This document shows positions 1 through 11,520 of a DNA stretch of 64,000 nucleotides, piece by piece (positions within the stretch are counted from its first letter, which is position 1; each line of letters begins with the position of its first letter). The position numbers and the translations under genes were made by a program. Source of the stretch: Datura wrightii (taxonomy: Eukaryota; Streptophyta; Magnoliopsida; Solanales; Solanaceae); NCBI GenBank assembly GCA_035772735.1, contig JASDFA010000020.1:92015001-92079000 (forward strand). Reading direction: 5' to 3'. The notes below the pieces were generated by a model that saw only the letters and a program-made list of their open reading frames with translations, did not search any database and had not been told where the DNA came from.

Positions 1-1129
1 ATAGGCGTCAAATTGAAGGTTATATCGCCCGGCTACGCCCTATGTTGTCCAGCTTTCCAATTAGGCCCAACAGCTAACCACAAGATTTTAAGGATTTGGC
101 ACGGCAACAAGACATTATAATCTCTCTAAACACTAAATAGGTGAGCAGGGAAATTCCTACGATGCTTCCCGCATTAGTCATACTTAATATACTCTTTCCC
201 AATGAGGGTTACTACGATGCAATCTTAATTCGTCTTACAGCAGCTAACCATAACATATATAATTATTATCTACTTGCAGCAGCTAATCATAATATACATA
301 TGTTCAACTTGCTTATAGAGGTATGGGTCGCATCACTATACGAAGAGAATACTTGCCGAAAGAGGTTAGCCTTAACATAACTTAGTTGACGATTTCTGTT
401 CACCCAACCAGCTCCCACCTGAAGCCAGTAATTCCACCAAATTGTAGCCTTTAGGTTGAAGAGATAAGGCTATTTTCAATAATAGGAACGGCTAATAACA
501 ATATCTTTCAAAGAGCATTGACTACAATTCAACATCCTTCAATTCGGCGGAAACTCACAAATTCCCGAGAGTTTAGAAGGTAGAAATACTTACCTATCAC
601 TTGTAGCCGTATAGGACTCAATTAGAAGTGAGTTATACAACTTTTACTCGGTGGGGATCCGAAAATTTGGGTGAGATTTCAAAAAATAACTCTATAGAGA
701 CGTTCTTCGTAGGCCTAGCAATCATTACCTGAAAAGAATTGACATTTGGAGGTGATTTAGCGACGAAATTCAGCTCAAATATGATGAAATCCTCGAGAGG
801 AGATCGCCCCTAAATGGAGCTCTCAACTGGAAATTATTTTAATGAGCAAACATTTCATGCTTAACATATATGTAGGGAGGCGGTGCAGGGGAGGCATGGC
901 GCACCGCCCACAGCACCAAGAGTCCGGCGCAATGCGCTGCTTAAGGCGCCGGGTAGAGGCGCGATGTGGTGCTCCTTGCGCCCTGCCTCTGTTTCGACCT
1001 CCTACTCACTCGACGATGCACTCATGTGCTCCCCTCTTCTGATCATTTTTCCGCATGCGTCAAACTCCAAAACTCTCAACATACGTACGCACGCATCGGT
1101 TAAACGATAGAAACTTACGGGGTGTAACA
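1..1129 (-). repeat. Truncated LTR remnant, F family
   Basis: This stretch resembles the right-hand two thirds of the LTR at 56757-58833. Shared landmarks occur in the same order: a 'cttgccgaaag' block (about 352 here, 58061 there), a 'gag...tagaagg...agaaat' block (about 570 and 58280), a 'taactc..tagaacg'-like block (about 690 and 58400), and the terminal 'aaacttacgg.gtgtaaca' ending at 1129 here and 58833 there. Orientation is therefore minus. No polypurine tract follows at 1130, so this is a solo or truncated LTR. The left end lies outside the window. Short open frames here (841-1110) have no transposon or host-protein features and are taken as chance. Confidence 0.7.
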
Positions 1130-3014
1130 TTTACCCATATCATGACACCAGTATCCCTATAAATGCTCGTCATCTCATTTATATGGGACCCCCTTATTAT
1201 GCTTTACCCTTAAATTCATTTGATATACACAAAACTAACACCTCAAAGAATCAAGAAATCTTTACTTGCCTCAAACCGAAGCCCAAGCATCAAATTATGA
1301 ATTTGACCATTTGTAACACTTTCAAATAATCAAAATCTAGCTAAACATGCATTCTACATAAGAAAATAAAACCATGGACACCCATATTGAGATACTTCTA
1401 TCACGGGCCCAAAAAGTCAACTCCGAGCCTGCAACGGAAAACTAGAATTTTATTTGGAAATCATATTACCCATGGCATAAGGAACTCAAATATGAAATTT
1501 CATCCAAAACGGAGCTCAAATCAACCTTAAATTCATCAAAATACGATTTCTTAACTTTAGGCTCAAAATTCCCAATTTCTATGCTCATATACAGTTTTAA
1601 ACGATGAAATAATCGATAAATCAGAAATTTAATGCCAAAATTGGTTTAGCCATAACATAAAAATCTTATAAACCAAGTCCGAATTGACCTCCAAATCAAA
1701 AATTTTTATTTTAAGAATCCTAGGCCTAAAATCTCAATTTTTTATACAATTCCATAAGTTAAAACACTAATAAACAATTAATATCAACTATAAATACTAA
1801 AATAAAGGTCAAATACTTACCCCTCATTTTTACAAGAAAAAATGCCACAAAAATCACCTCTAAAGGAGCTTTAGAACTCAAGATATGAAGAAAATACTCA
1901 AAAATCACTATGTAAAACATTGTCAGGCAAAATAACTAATTTTATCATTAAAAGTAGCTATCTCCATCACTAAAAATCCCATATCTGGTTGTTAAAGGCG
2001 TGCACCAGATCCTTTTGCACTAGCAACATTTATTTTCACTAAAATAGTCATAACTTCATCATACAAACTCAAAATGCAATGATTCTTTTTTCTATAATTC
2101 CTAAATAATGATACAGACCTATTCATTCAATCAAAACTCTATTTAGCGATCGTTTTCCCAGTCAGATATTATTATTTTTTTGCTTAATAATTATTTCATC
2201 TACTGTGATAAAAACCCGATCTTGACTTATTGAAATTGCACCAAACTTTTCAGATCACTCTTATTATTCATGTTAAGAATTTTAAAAGCCTTGGAATAAT
2301 TTTTCGATCTCTAGAACTAAAGAGGACCTCTGAGTTGTCACAGTTTATGCTTAAACCATGCTACAAAACATAGAACATTCAAATCCATTCGAAACTCATC
2401 GGAATTAAATTAAAGTTTGTGGACAAGTCCAAGTAATCATACAAACCTGTTGGAACTTTCAAAACCTTAATCCGTTCTCATTTAGTTAACTATTTGACCT
2501 GGGTCAACTCTTAACTTTAAATTCTACTAGAATGCAACTTGAATGTCCGAAACTCATCCGGAATCCTCTGGACACAAACCAAATATGCAATTCAATCATA
2601 AAACACATTCCATATCTATCGAAATAATCAAATCACCGATATGAGTTCGTTTTGACCAAAAGTTGACTATGGTCAAACTTAGCTTCCTTAAAACTCATAA
2701 ATTCAACCAAAAGCTCAAATCACTCCCGAGCACCTTGAAATGCAAATCATTCAGCTAAGTCATAAATTACCATCTGGAACTAACAAAGCTTTCAAAATTC
2801 AAATTCAAGCTCGTTAACCTGAAATATTGACTTTGGTCAAACCTCTCAAACTTTAAATCTTCCAAAACTAAAAATCTCATCCAATCTTCATTAGATCATC
2901 TTAGGAATTGTGTCATCCATCTTTGCAAGTCATAAATAACAAAATAAAGACATTGAAAGGTTCAAACAGGGGAAACGGGTCAAAAATCACAAAACAACCA
3001 TCTGAGTTGTTACA
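1130..3014 (-). repeat. Element A 3' LTR, left part uncertain
   Basis: The segment 2157-3014 matches 7684-8545 base for base over long blocks and ends in TTACA, the complement of a TG LTR start. The segment 1130-2157 has no counterpart in the right-hand LTR, yet reads as ordinary AT-rich LTR body. Conversely 6978-7684 of the right LTR has no counterpart here. The simplest reading is that the two LTRs carry different deletions: this one lost its first 700 bases or so, and the other lost an internal block. An alternative is that 1130-2157 belongs to another insertion. Confidence 0.55.
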
Positions 3015-3030
3015 TCATCCACCACTTAAA
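3015..3030 (-). other. Element A polypurine tract
   Basis: Immediately beside the 3' LTR end the minus strand reads 'taagtggtggatga', a purine-rich tract in the place where plus-strand DNA synthesis is primed in LTR retrotransposons. It is less pure than those of C, D, E and F, in keeping with the decay of this element. Confidence 0.6.
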
Positions 3031-3035
3031 AATCT

Positions 3036-3049
3036 GTTCATCCTCGAAC
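3036..3049 (-). other. Stem-loop near polypurine tract (A)
   Basis: On the minus strand GTTC-GAGGAT-GAAC can form a 4-bp stem with a 6-nt loop, 21 nt from the LTR. It corresponds to the structure in elements C, D, E and F, where the stem is (A)CATTC/GAATG(T). The second base pair is A-T in the others and G-C here, so pairing is kept by a double change. Confidence 0.5.
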
Positions 3050-6000
3050 GGGCAAGGTAAAGTACTAAGACTATCCAGGAGCTGTAAATACCCATGGTAG
3101 GCCTCATGCATGACCTCTCAAGAAAAAATTACATTAGTAGTTCTTCTTGCTCAATCTAAACATCAAATCTCCTTATTTCAAATCTCCTTTTGTTTTAGCC
3201 CATATGACTATATCTCCTTATTTCAAAATCAAAACTTCTAAAAACAACTTATTTTCATATATTTGAATTATCTCTGCATATAATACATGATTTGATCATA
3301 ATCATAGTTGTGAATGTTATTGAGTCATCAACATTGCATTGTAATCACCATAATCTGATTACTATGAGGAAATCCATTGCCGACTTTGTACTAGTAAAAT
3401 ACTCTAATTCAACTAATCCTTTCACATCTTCCAGAGTAGTTGTTAGTACCAAGAACCCTCAGAAAACACATTTCCCCATACACATGTATAAATCATGACT
3501 CTCTTCTACCATAAAAGGATTTTTGACTATTCTAAGCCAATTGTAAGTACTTATGTCAAAAACTGGCCATATCCAAGGCCGATTGCGCTAATTCCAAGTC
3601 TGATAATTTTGTTCGCCAAGCTAAAGCAACTGAGTCAAAAATCGATATCTACTTCCATATAAGTCTTCAAATGGTATGCCTCATCCACTATTCTTGAAAG
3701 TCTATTCTCAAGCCAAATCTATAGAAAACAACTGATCTCCCAAAGGCTTCTCATATCTATTCATATATTCCTAATACATCATCAACTATCTATGTAACTC
3801 CTTGTAACTATCTGTGTAGTTTTCATCGACAAGGTAGTATCGATTCTACACAAAATCCTTAATAAACCTACGTAACTGTAAGTCTTCCGATAATACATTC
3901 GTACGCCAATTGGCATAACATGAACAATCTAACCCTATAGAATAGACGATTACCCCTATGTTTCCAATAGTTACCCTAGATGGCCCCAACTTTTCACAAA
4001 ATCACTAATCAGTTCTTTATAAGTTTGTATTGACCTATTCCATCTTTCATCCATGAATGTTATTGTGTTGTCGTTCCTGAATTCAAAGGCTGAAATCCAC
4101 AAAATCATCAACTCCGCACCAAGGATCAATATCTGATGTCTTCTTTCTTCACATTTATCAAGCCATACTAATCACACAATTCTGATAGAACTTCATGGGA
4201 TTTGAGTATATCAAAGCATCAAATATGTGTACCTCTTATGCTTACCCCTAACATATTTACCACTCTAAACTCTTTTAAAAAAGGCATGTGGCCTCATACT
4301 CCATACCTATGAATAACAAATAACTGAGAGCAACACCTAGTTACACCTTTAACAATCCCTAAAAGCAAAAATTATTGCAATTCATGTTCCCTTTTTTGCA
4401 CAAGTTTTTCCAAGTCATCTATAATTGATATTTTCAATTCTTCTTATCTTACCAATCCACACTCCAATATAGTCAACTACCACAAATATAGTCTAACATA
4501 AAATAACCTGTTTATTGATCCAAATCATATAGATAACTCCCTTTATCTTATCAACTTTAGCACATTCACATGAAGATGTCATGTTACCATACACTTTAAT
4601 GCACCACAAATCATCTTCCCATTGATCTTATCATGTCATTCATATGAACCTCACCAATTACGAAACTCAAAACCACAATGGAACTTACCACAGCTCTTAG
4701 CTACAATGTTCGTACAATTTCTCCTCCAAGCATATATCTAAATAATACATTATAATATCACCATAATCTGAACAAGATCTAAATAATCATGTTGTTCTGA
4801 ATTTAAGTCCCCCTTTTCTTTAAATGAACCCCTAACCTTCCAAAATTGAAACAGATATCCTAATCCTTATTTTCCCAAATGCCAGATTCCATTTTCAATC
4901 ACATTTACATTTATAAACCAAAAATCCTTAAAATCTATTCGATGAGTGTTTCAAAATACCATAAGTCTTTGTATAAAAGTTGAGTCAATCATAAGAGTAG
5001 TAATAAACCAAACATCTTGGGCATCTGAAGTCTTCCCTACCTTAGTCGAATCTCTTAAATTGAAAAATCTTTCAAATTAGTCATATCACAAGTACAATCC
5101 ATCATAAAGTCTTCTCACCAAAGTACCTAGCAATACCAAAATAATACCTCAAACCACCAATGCATTGGTTGTAATTTGTAGGACAATTCTCAATCACTAT
5201 ATGCACATTCCTACTAACATTCTCATATGGTTTCATGTAAGCCTTCCTATTAAGAGCTCCCTTTATCCGCAAGCTCCTTACCCCAACAATAATTCACTTC
5301 TTCTACCCTCAATTGATCTAACTGACCTCAATTAAATCTCTGAAATGTACTTTACAACATGAACTTGTTAACACCCACAGTTGATCCACCACTTTAAATG
5401 CCCTTATTAACTGATACCTCGCTCGAGCATTCGTAGGCAATGATTGTTTATGAATAGCTACTCTTTTGTCTTATCGCTCTTAGCACATTTTCGATATACC
5501 ATAAGATTATTCCCTTTAGTCCTCATACTCCATAGAGTCGTATCAATAATGATAGTAGAAACATGCTAGTTCTTTAAAATTGAATGCAATGTCGATCTCC
5601 ATTCTTCTAAATAGGTGAAATATCCTATCCTCAAGCAATTGACTTTCGCACTTGTTGAAGCCAACCCATTTTCATTAGTCAATTGCTCTACCCAGTTAGT
5701 TTTTCTCCATGGAAGTTCACTAGATCCACCACTTTTCTGCACCATATCATTGAGAAGGTCATACCTAGATCACACTACACATTTCTGTACATCAATTAAC
5801 TATGATGCATTCTGCAAATCGGCCAGTCTCTGGCCCAAAATGGCATGTATCCCCATCTTCATCTCAAGCAAGCTTGCAATATATGCTCCTTACTAAAGAA
5901 TCACCACTGCATATTTTCATAAAATTCAATCATAATGGAAAATTTTCCCCCACTCATATTTAGCTCTTCCTTTCATAAACCAAGTCCATAACAAATATTT

Positions 6001-6962
6001 TTACACCCCGTGGCTCTAATCAAGTAGATGTTGTAACATTATGATTGGCGTATCGTAAAACTCAATCATTCAAATTCTCTTCATTTTACCTCTACTTCAT
6101 GAGAAAAAAGGAACACCCTGCATATGAACCTCGAAAGAAATCATACCACCTCGAATCTCATTACAAGAAACCCCCTTTTTTCCATAACTTACATCTTGTC
6201 CTCTTACCAAATCCGCTAGTCCTCCACAACTTAACCCTTCTTTAAGATAATAATACATGTACTTATTTCTTCACTAAAATGTTAAATCTTTGTTGATACA
6301 CTCATTCCATAAGATTATAGTATAAATTTGATCTCTATCAAAACATTTTTGTTATCATCATAACTCAAGAAAACTAACCTTGTTATGTCAAACCTCCTTC
6401 ATTGTAGCCTTCAAAGTCACAACACGTATTACCTAGAAATTTTATTAATCATACAATTCCCAATCGTTAACTCTTTCCCCGAAACCAGTTATGCCATATA
6501 TGTACTCCTTCTAATATAGAATAACTCATCATAGAAGATAAGGTGATCATAAAGTTCTTCACTCATCATTCATATTTCCCTATGAATACTACCAAACTGA
6601 AAAAAATCCAAATCACGACCTCACACAATCTGCTATGAATCATAGCTATTGTCTAAATCTGGCCATACATCCCTCAAACTAGCCTACTCTTCCTTCTTGA
6701 TACAACCTTTTACTCCATATTGTTTGATGTCATTATCAACTATTAGCGCAAGAATTTAATAACATGTCCTCACCATCAATGAGAGAATGGAACAAAGAGA
6801 TTTAAAGAATCAGGCTAAACAAAAGACGCACAATAAAGAATTAAAGAATAGAAATTTCCTAATATCTTGTAGCCTCTCGAAGATACGCTATGGACGTCTC
6901 CGCACTGATCCACAAGACTCTATTAGACTCTGCTCTTGTACTTAGTGGAACCTATGACCCAT
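3050..6962 (-). other. Element A interior, no recognisable coding
   Basis: About 3.9 kb of AT-rich sequence lies between the tract by the 3' LTR and the primer binding site. I see no zinc knuckle, protease, RT, RNase H or integrase motif on either strand, and open frames are short (5615-5896, 6045-6245) without recognisable features. If the element was mobile, it would have needed proteins from a relative. Confidence 0.6.
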
Positions 6963-6974
6963 GCTCTAATACCA
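6963..6974 (-). other. Element A primer binding site (tRNA-iMet)
   Basis: The minus strand reads 'tggtattagagc', one base different from the TGGTATCAGAGC primer site used by many plant LTR elements (initiator methionine tRNA). It lies 3 nt inside the 5' LTR end at 6978. The same site occurs in D (23087-23098) and, decayed, in E. Confidence 0.85.
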
Positions 6975-6977
6975 TGT

Positions 6978-8545
6978 TGTCACGACCTAAAATTGAATTG
7001 AGCTGTGAGGGCACCCATCATCCCGTAGGCGAACCTCATTCCTTTATTGACCAATTAATAATTTAAATAATGTAGAAATAATATAAAATAAGCAACTAAC
7101 TCTTATAAGTGCAAAATAAATGAGTCTAAGACCAAAACAACCCCAAGACTTGGTGACACTAGTACAAGAGCATCTACGAATACCAAACAACTCTAAAAAA
7201 CTAAAGTCACCGTCTAGAAACAAATAAGATGGGAAATAAAATAAGAAGTCTCTAGAATTCAGTATTGTTGAAGAGAAAGCAGCTCACCCTGAACTCTAAT
7301 CGCAACATATCTCGGACCATGTAGCAACTCAAGTACCATTAGTACTATATTAGTTCCTACATGCAAAAAGGTGCAGCAGGTATAGGGTGAGTGTAGAAAA
7401 CACGTGAACTCAGCAAGCTTTGATAACTGACTCTTTCTAGAAGTGATGACGAGATATAATCCTGACAATTCTTTTTCAACAGTTATAAATATACAATAAT
7501 AATAGTCCACCCCAACAAGAGTTTATGGATTTATCTAACCATGAAACAGATAAAACATATATTATTCGAAGTCAGTTACACCACTGATGATATCACAATA
7601 TACCTTGATATAGTCACCACATTAGCTACACCACTGATTATATCATAATGAGTCTCAAATACAACAAGTCAACATCATTTTTGCCCAGTCAGATATCATT
7701 TTTGCTCGTTTAAGAATTATTTTATCTGTTGTAATAAAAACCCGATCTTGACTTATTGAAATTACACCAAACTTTTAATATCACTCTTATAATTCATGCT
7801 AAGAATTTTGAAAGTCTCAAAATAATTTTTTGTATCTCTAGAACTAAAAACAGACCTCTGAATTGTCACATTTTATGCTTAAACCATGCTAAAACATATA
7901 GAACGTTCAAATCCACTCGAAACTCATCAGAATTAAATCAAAATTTATGGATAATTCCAAAGTAGTCATACAAACCTGCTGGAACTTTCAAAACGTTAAT
8001 CCGAGCTCATTTAGTTAACTATTTGGCCGAGGTCAATTCTTAACTTTAAATTCTACTAGAATGAACTCGAGTGTCCAAAACTCATACACAATCCTCTAGA
8101 CACAAATCAAATATGCAATTCAATCATAAAACACATTCTAGAACTATTGGAATCATCAAATCATCGATATAAGGCCGTTTTTACTGAAAGTTGGCCATGA
8201 TCAAACTTAGCTTCCTTAAAACTCATAAACTCAACCAAAGGCTTAAATCACTTCTGAACACCTCAAAATCCGTGCAAATCATCCAACTAAGTCATAAATC
8301 AGCATTCAGAACTAACAGAACTTTTAGAATCCAAATTTGAGATTGCTAACCTGGAATGTTGACTTTGGTCAAACCTCTCAAACTTTAAACCTTCCAAAAC
8401 TGAAAATCTCATCTAATCTTCATTAGATCATCTCAAAAATTGTGCCATCCATCTCTACAAGTCATAAATAACAAAATGAATATACAAAAAGGTTCAAACT
8501 AGGGAAACGGGTCAATATCATAAAATGACTATTTGGATTGTAACA
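6978..8545 (-). repeat. Element A 5' LTR
   Basis: It runs from TGTCACGACC (complement of the LTR 3' end GGTCGTGACA) to GTAACA at 8545 (complement of the TG start). 7684-8545 is homologous to 2157-3014. An internal deletion near 7684 is likely, because the block equivalent to 1130-2157 is missing. The short open frames inside are not coding. Confidence 0.75.
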
Positions 8546-9078
8546 TTATTACTAAGCATTACTAAATTATTAACAGATAAACATTTAATTATAAGTATTA
8601 AGACTCTTTGTGTTATAAAGTTGTATAGTAGATTAGAACATATCATATAAGTTGTTCGTTTAAATAATTAACAGTTATGAAATCATATTGTGATTTATTA
8701 TTGATTAGTTTTGGCATTAGTAAATTAATATCATATCACAAACGCATTATTTATTTGTATTTGGTTGTTAAGGATTTGTTATGCCAGTAAACTAAGAAAG
8801 ACCCATCAAAATTACTGAAAACAACAACTAGTGCTTGTATTAAGGTGGACAATTTATATCACACTCATTGGGGAGTGATCCTTCTCCGAACCCTATTTAC
8901 AGGGGAGCACTTTGTTTATTAGACTACCCATTTTTCAAATTGTATTAACAAAAGTCCTAAATATGAGATTGATTTACATTATAAGTACAATTTTATTATG
9001 AGTTGTAGTTATTTCTTGAAAGATAAAATCTTAATCACTTTTAAATTTGTAAATATTTTTTTTATATTTTCAATTAGG

Positions 9079-9230
9079 AAGGATTTAATACATAAAATTT
9101 AGTTAACTTTAAAATACTAAATATTAGAAAAACAATTTAAATAACTATTTTTCCAAACATGGACTCTCCTTTTAAAAGGATAAAAAAGTAAATAATATTT
9201 TTTATGAGACTTCGTACTTTAAATATTTAG
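9079..9230 (+). repeat. Diverged AT-rich repeat, copy 1
   Basis: It shares ordered blocks with 9719-9892: 'a.gatttaata', 'aaatactaaatattag'/'aagtcctaaatattag', 'aaaaaagt.aa', and 'cttc.t.ctttaa.ata'. A third partial block occurs near 9650-9690. It is possibly a small non-autonomous DNA element present twice, but no terminal inverted repeat is evident. Confidence 0.35.
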
Positions 9231-9718
9231 TAATAACTTAATTTAAACTTTTCATTTACCCATTATGAGATGATTTTAGCTTAATTTTTTCTTTGTCTTA
9301 ATCTATGTGTCAAGTAAAACACCTTCATTGAAATAGAATAAATATTATAGATGTAACTAAAGAGAGTGAATAACAAGAGCACTTAATGAATTGAAACAAC
9401 TTAAAGTATGTTGTGTTTCGAATTATGTTTTTGGATAATAAACTTTTTTTAAAAGAATAAGAAGAAGACGAATAATATGCATAGTAAAATTATATCTTTT
9501 AATTTATTTTCTCGTACCGTTAGTTGAAAATTTGTGATGGATAATAAGTTAGTTTAATAAATAAAGGATTGATATAAGTTAACAAAATTGTAATTGTATT
9601 TAAAGTCAGAAATGTTAGGATTTTTAATATAGTCCAAATAAAAAAAGATTGAAGAATCCAAATTTTAGTCAATTTTAAAATACTAAATATCAGTATTCCT
9701 TACCTTTTACAAATAAGT

Positions 9719-9892
9719 AAGATTTAATAGTTTTAACTTTAATTAATTTCAAAGTCCTAAATATTAGGATAATAATTAAATGATAATTATTTAAGAAAAA
9801 TAGTAAATGACAATTTTGTCTATTGTAGAGTATTTTAATGAAGGGAAAAAAGTTAAATCAATATTTTTAAGGAACTTCATGCTTTTAATATA
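9719..9892 (+). repeat. Diverged AT-rich repeat, copy 2
   Basis: Partner of 9079-9230. It ends near 'cttcatgcttttaata', close to where the LINE similarity starts. The spacing between copies is about 640 bases. The class is unknown. Confidence 0.35.
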
Positions 9893-9919
9893 GTATAAAT
9901 TCTAGTAAACTAGATTAAG

Positions 9920-10449
9920 CCATATTCAATGGAAGTCCTTTACTTGGTTGAATGGTAGAGCAGGGGCTGGTTGCATCTTCAAAAGGCTTGACAGAATTGT
10001 AATTAACCAAGAAATGCTATCATAGTTCACAGAGGTGGAAGTGGAACATTTATCAAGAACATGATCTGACCATGCTTCAATGCTTATCACAATAAGTGAC
10101 CATGATCAAACCATACAAAAACCTTTCAAATTCTAAAGTTCTGAATTGAGTTAGAAGCTTTTTTGGAGGTGGTAAGGGAGAATCGGAAGACAGATGAAGA
10201 AGGAAATTGTTTCCATCAATTTAAGCAGAAACTCAAGTACATTACAAAGGTTCTTTCTTCCTGGAGCAAAAATACTTTTGGGCATATTTTCAAACAACTA
10301 ATTATTTGAGAGGAAGTTGTCAAATTGAAGGAACAACATTTTGAAGAAGACCCTTCACCAAATAACAGGATAATTTTGCAACAAGCTCAGGAAGAAATGA
10401 AAAGATACCTAAATTATGAAGAAGAATTTTGGAGATAAAAAGCTATCTT
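9920..10449 (+). pseudogene. LINE ORF2, endonuclease end and linker
   Basis: This encodes the end of an L1-type LINE endonuclease and the linker before RT. In one frame 9940-10015 reads FTWLNGRAG...KRLDRIVINQ, the usual end of the plant LINE endonuclease domain. It continues (with stops and shifts) through a 'KLKYITKVLSSWS' segment and ends with EEEFWR-stop-KA at about 10420-10445, the segment that precedes RT. The rest of the endonuclease is not visible upstream, consistent with 5' truncation, which is common for LINEs. The frame resumes at 49055 with EKNTKFFHNLVKG, the next conserved segment of the family, so element B interrupts it. It is a pseudogene with many stops. Confidence 0.8.
10445..10449. 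repeat. Element B target duplication, left copy
   Basis: 'atctt' directly before the TGATGA start of B; the right copy at 49055-49059 is 'atctc'. One mismatch in five is compatible with an old insertion. The LINE reading frame flanking both sides independently supports the junction. Confidence 0.75.
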
Positions 10450-10658
10450 TGATGAGTTGGTAAATTACCAACTTATTAGGCTTTTAAACATTGAGCTTTT
10501 GCTTGGTTTTCAAGTTATTTGGGAGGATTTTATGCTCTTTCTCTTTTTTTTACAGGCATTCAACTTAAAGAGAAAAGGCAAGGAACTGGACAAAAGCATG
10601 AAATTAAAGAAGAGGAGCAGTGCCCTATCGGACGGGAACAGTGCTCCACCAGATGGGA

Positions 10659-10673
10659 CCGGCGAAACGCCGG
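10659..10673. other. GC-rich hairpin CCGGCG-AAA-CGCCGG
   Basis: A perfect 6-bp inverted repeat with an AAA loop in the B LTR. Related, decayed copies occur in the 3' LTR (47842-47854) and in the B interior (33377-33392, 33562-33575, 34461-34476, 34552-34566). Its function is unknown. It is CpG-rich in an otherwise AT-rich element. Confidence 0.6.
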
Positions 10674-10826
10674 CAAAAGGCAGAAGCATATTAGTGAGAA
10701 GTGGAAGGTGCACCAGCGGAACGCGGGTCAGCACCTGTGAACCACTGGTGCAGACGCCGGCCAGATCCTAAAGTTACTAGCCCCAACTGTGACAAAGTGG
10801 CACCCCAGAATGGGTAGCGGAGAAAC

Positions 10827-10831
10827 GCCGG
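10827..10831. repeat. Element C target duplication, left copy
   Basis: 'gccgg' before TGTAACACCCC; the right copy at 20257-20261 is 'gacgg'. The sequence continues on the right as 'tgactcgcaagtgaggcc', matching the B 3' LTR at about 48016, so the B LTR is restored when C is removed. Confidence 0.8.
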
Positions 10832-10919
10832 TGTAACACCCCGAAACTTTTCTAGACCAGACTCAGACCTTGTAAGAAAAATCCAGAAGAAAACTAGAAA
10901 ATTTTCCTCAGAACAACTG

Positions 10920-11520
10920 AGACAATGAGTCATGGTCAGCTCTAATGACTCATTGTGTCAGTCGTGGTCAGCCTAGTGTGGTCCTTCGGGAACCAATGGG
11001 ACAAGGAACGCTCGTTGTTAGAAAGAACGAGTCGTCCTTTCACTCGTTGGTCCCCAACTTAGAAGTCCCTCTTCCAGGATCCCAAGACTCAACCAACAAG
11101 TCATCTTCAGAAACCACGACTCGTGGTGTGAGTCGTTGGTTGAGGACCCAGAAACCCCTTCAGTGATGACGAGTGGAAACAACGACCCGTTGTATCCCAC
11201 AACGAGTCGTTGTGACCACCCATAGAGTCAGGTTCAGTAATCCTTAAATGATTCTAGTGAAAGTAACGACTGGACACAATGACCCATTGGGTCCACTAAT
11301 GAGTCATTGTGTCGCCTGTTGCCAGACCTTTTAAGTTTTCTCGTCCAGCAACCACGGGAGAAACCAATGAACCGTTGGTTCATCTAACAAGTCATGGTGT
11401 CTCCCATTTCCTAATCCAGTGACCCCAAAACCCAGATAGTAGGACCAGCTACTGGGTCCAACGATTCGTAGTCACAACCAACGACTCGTTGGGTGACCCG
11501 TTGGTCCCTTGTCGGTCAGT
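10920..11520. promoter_or_regulatory. GACTCGT/ACGAGTC motif array in C 5' LTR
   Basis: Many copies of GACTCGT, ACGAGTC and CpG-decayed forms (ATGACTCAT, ATGAGTCAT) occur in both orientations in the upstream part of the LTR, where promoter sequences normally lie. The decayed form ATGACTCAT is the core recognised by GCN4-like bZIP factors. Whether any factor binds is inference. A matching array lies at about 17790-18370 in the 3' LTR. Confidence 0.45.

Larger units (their letters stand above)
1130..8545 (-). mobile_element. Element A: decayed non-coding LTR element
   Basis: Two direct repeats (2157-3014 and 7684-8545) share long blocks, such as 'cccgatcttgacttatt' and 'gactttggtcaaacctctca'. 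They frame an internal region with a tRNA-iMet type primer binding site next to the right repeat and a purine tract (on the minus strand) next to the left one. That fixes the orientation as minus. The internal region of about 3.9 kb has no gag or pol motif in any frame I could read, so the element is either a large non-coding derivative (LARD-like) or an element decayed beyond recognition. The left boundary at 1130 is set only by the end of the neighbouring LTR remnant and may be wrong by several hundred bases. 8546-8550 (ttatt) would be one target duplication copy; I cannot place the other. Confidence 0.7.
8546..9919. other. AT-rich spacer
   Basis: There is no open frame of note and no transposon protein motif. 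The only structure I see is a diverged repeated block (listed separately at 9079-9230 and 9719-9892). The right end passes into the LINE remnant without a clear boundary. Confidence 0.6.
10450..10831 (+). repeat. Element B 5' LTR, first part
   Basis: It aligns with 47632-48010 of the intact 3' LTR (shared 'ttaggcttttaaa', 'gcattcaacttaaagaga', 'gtggaaggtgcaccagcgg'). It is broken at 10832 by element C, and its last five bases (gccgg) are the target copy of C. Open frames reported here (10457-10771) have no conserved-protein features and also occur, shifted, in the 3' LTR, so I regard them as chance. Confidence 0.9.

Noticed and set aside
842..1110. Two overlapping frames with a GC-rich start
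   Set aside because: Inside the truncated LTR remnant 1-1129; no family resemblance.
3050..6962. Possible hidden pol in the element A interior on the minus strand
   Set aside because: I looked for DD box, CPNC, DHKSL and chromodomain-like strings in the minus frames and found none; a translated search could still find weak remains.
10457..11200. Overlapping open frames of 60-104 codons on both strands
   Set aside because: They lie across the B LTR and the start of the C LTR, cross the insertion border at 10832 and show no protein-family features; chance frames in GC-richer repeat sequence.
10920..11520. Regularly recurring short motif, CRISPR-like at first glance
   Set aside because: Units are 7-9 bases, degenerate, in both orientations and without constant spacers; it is a motif array in a plant LTR.
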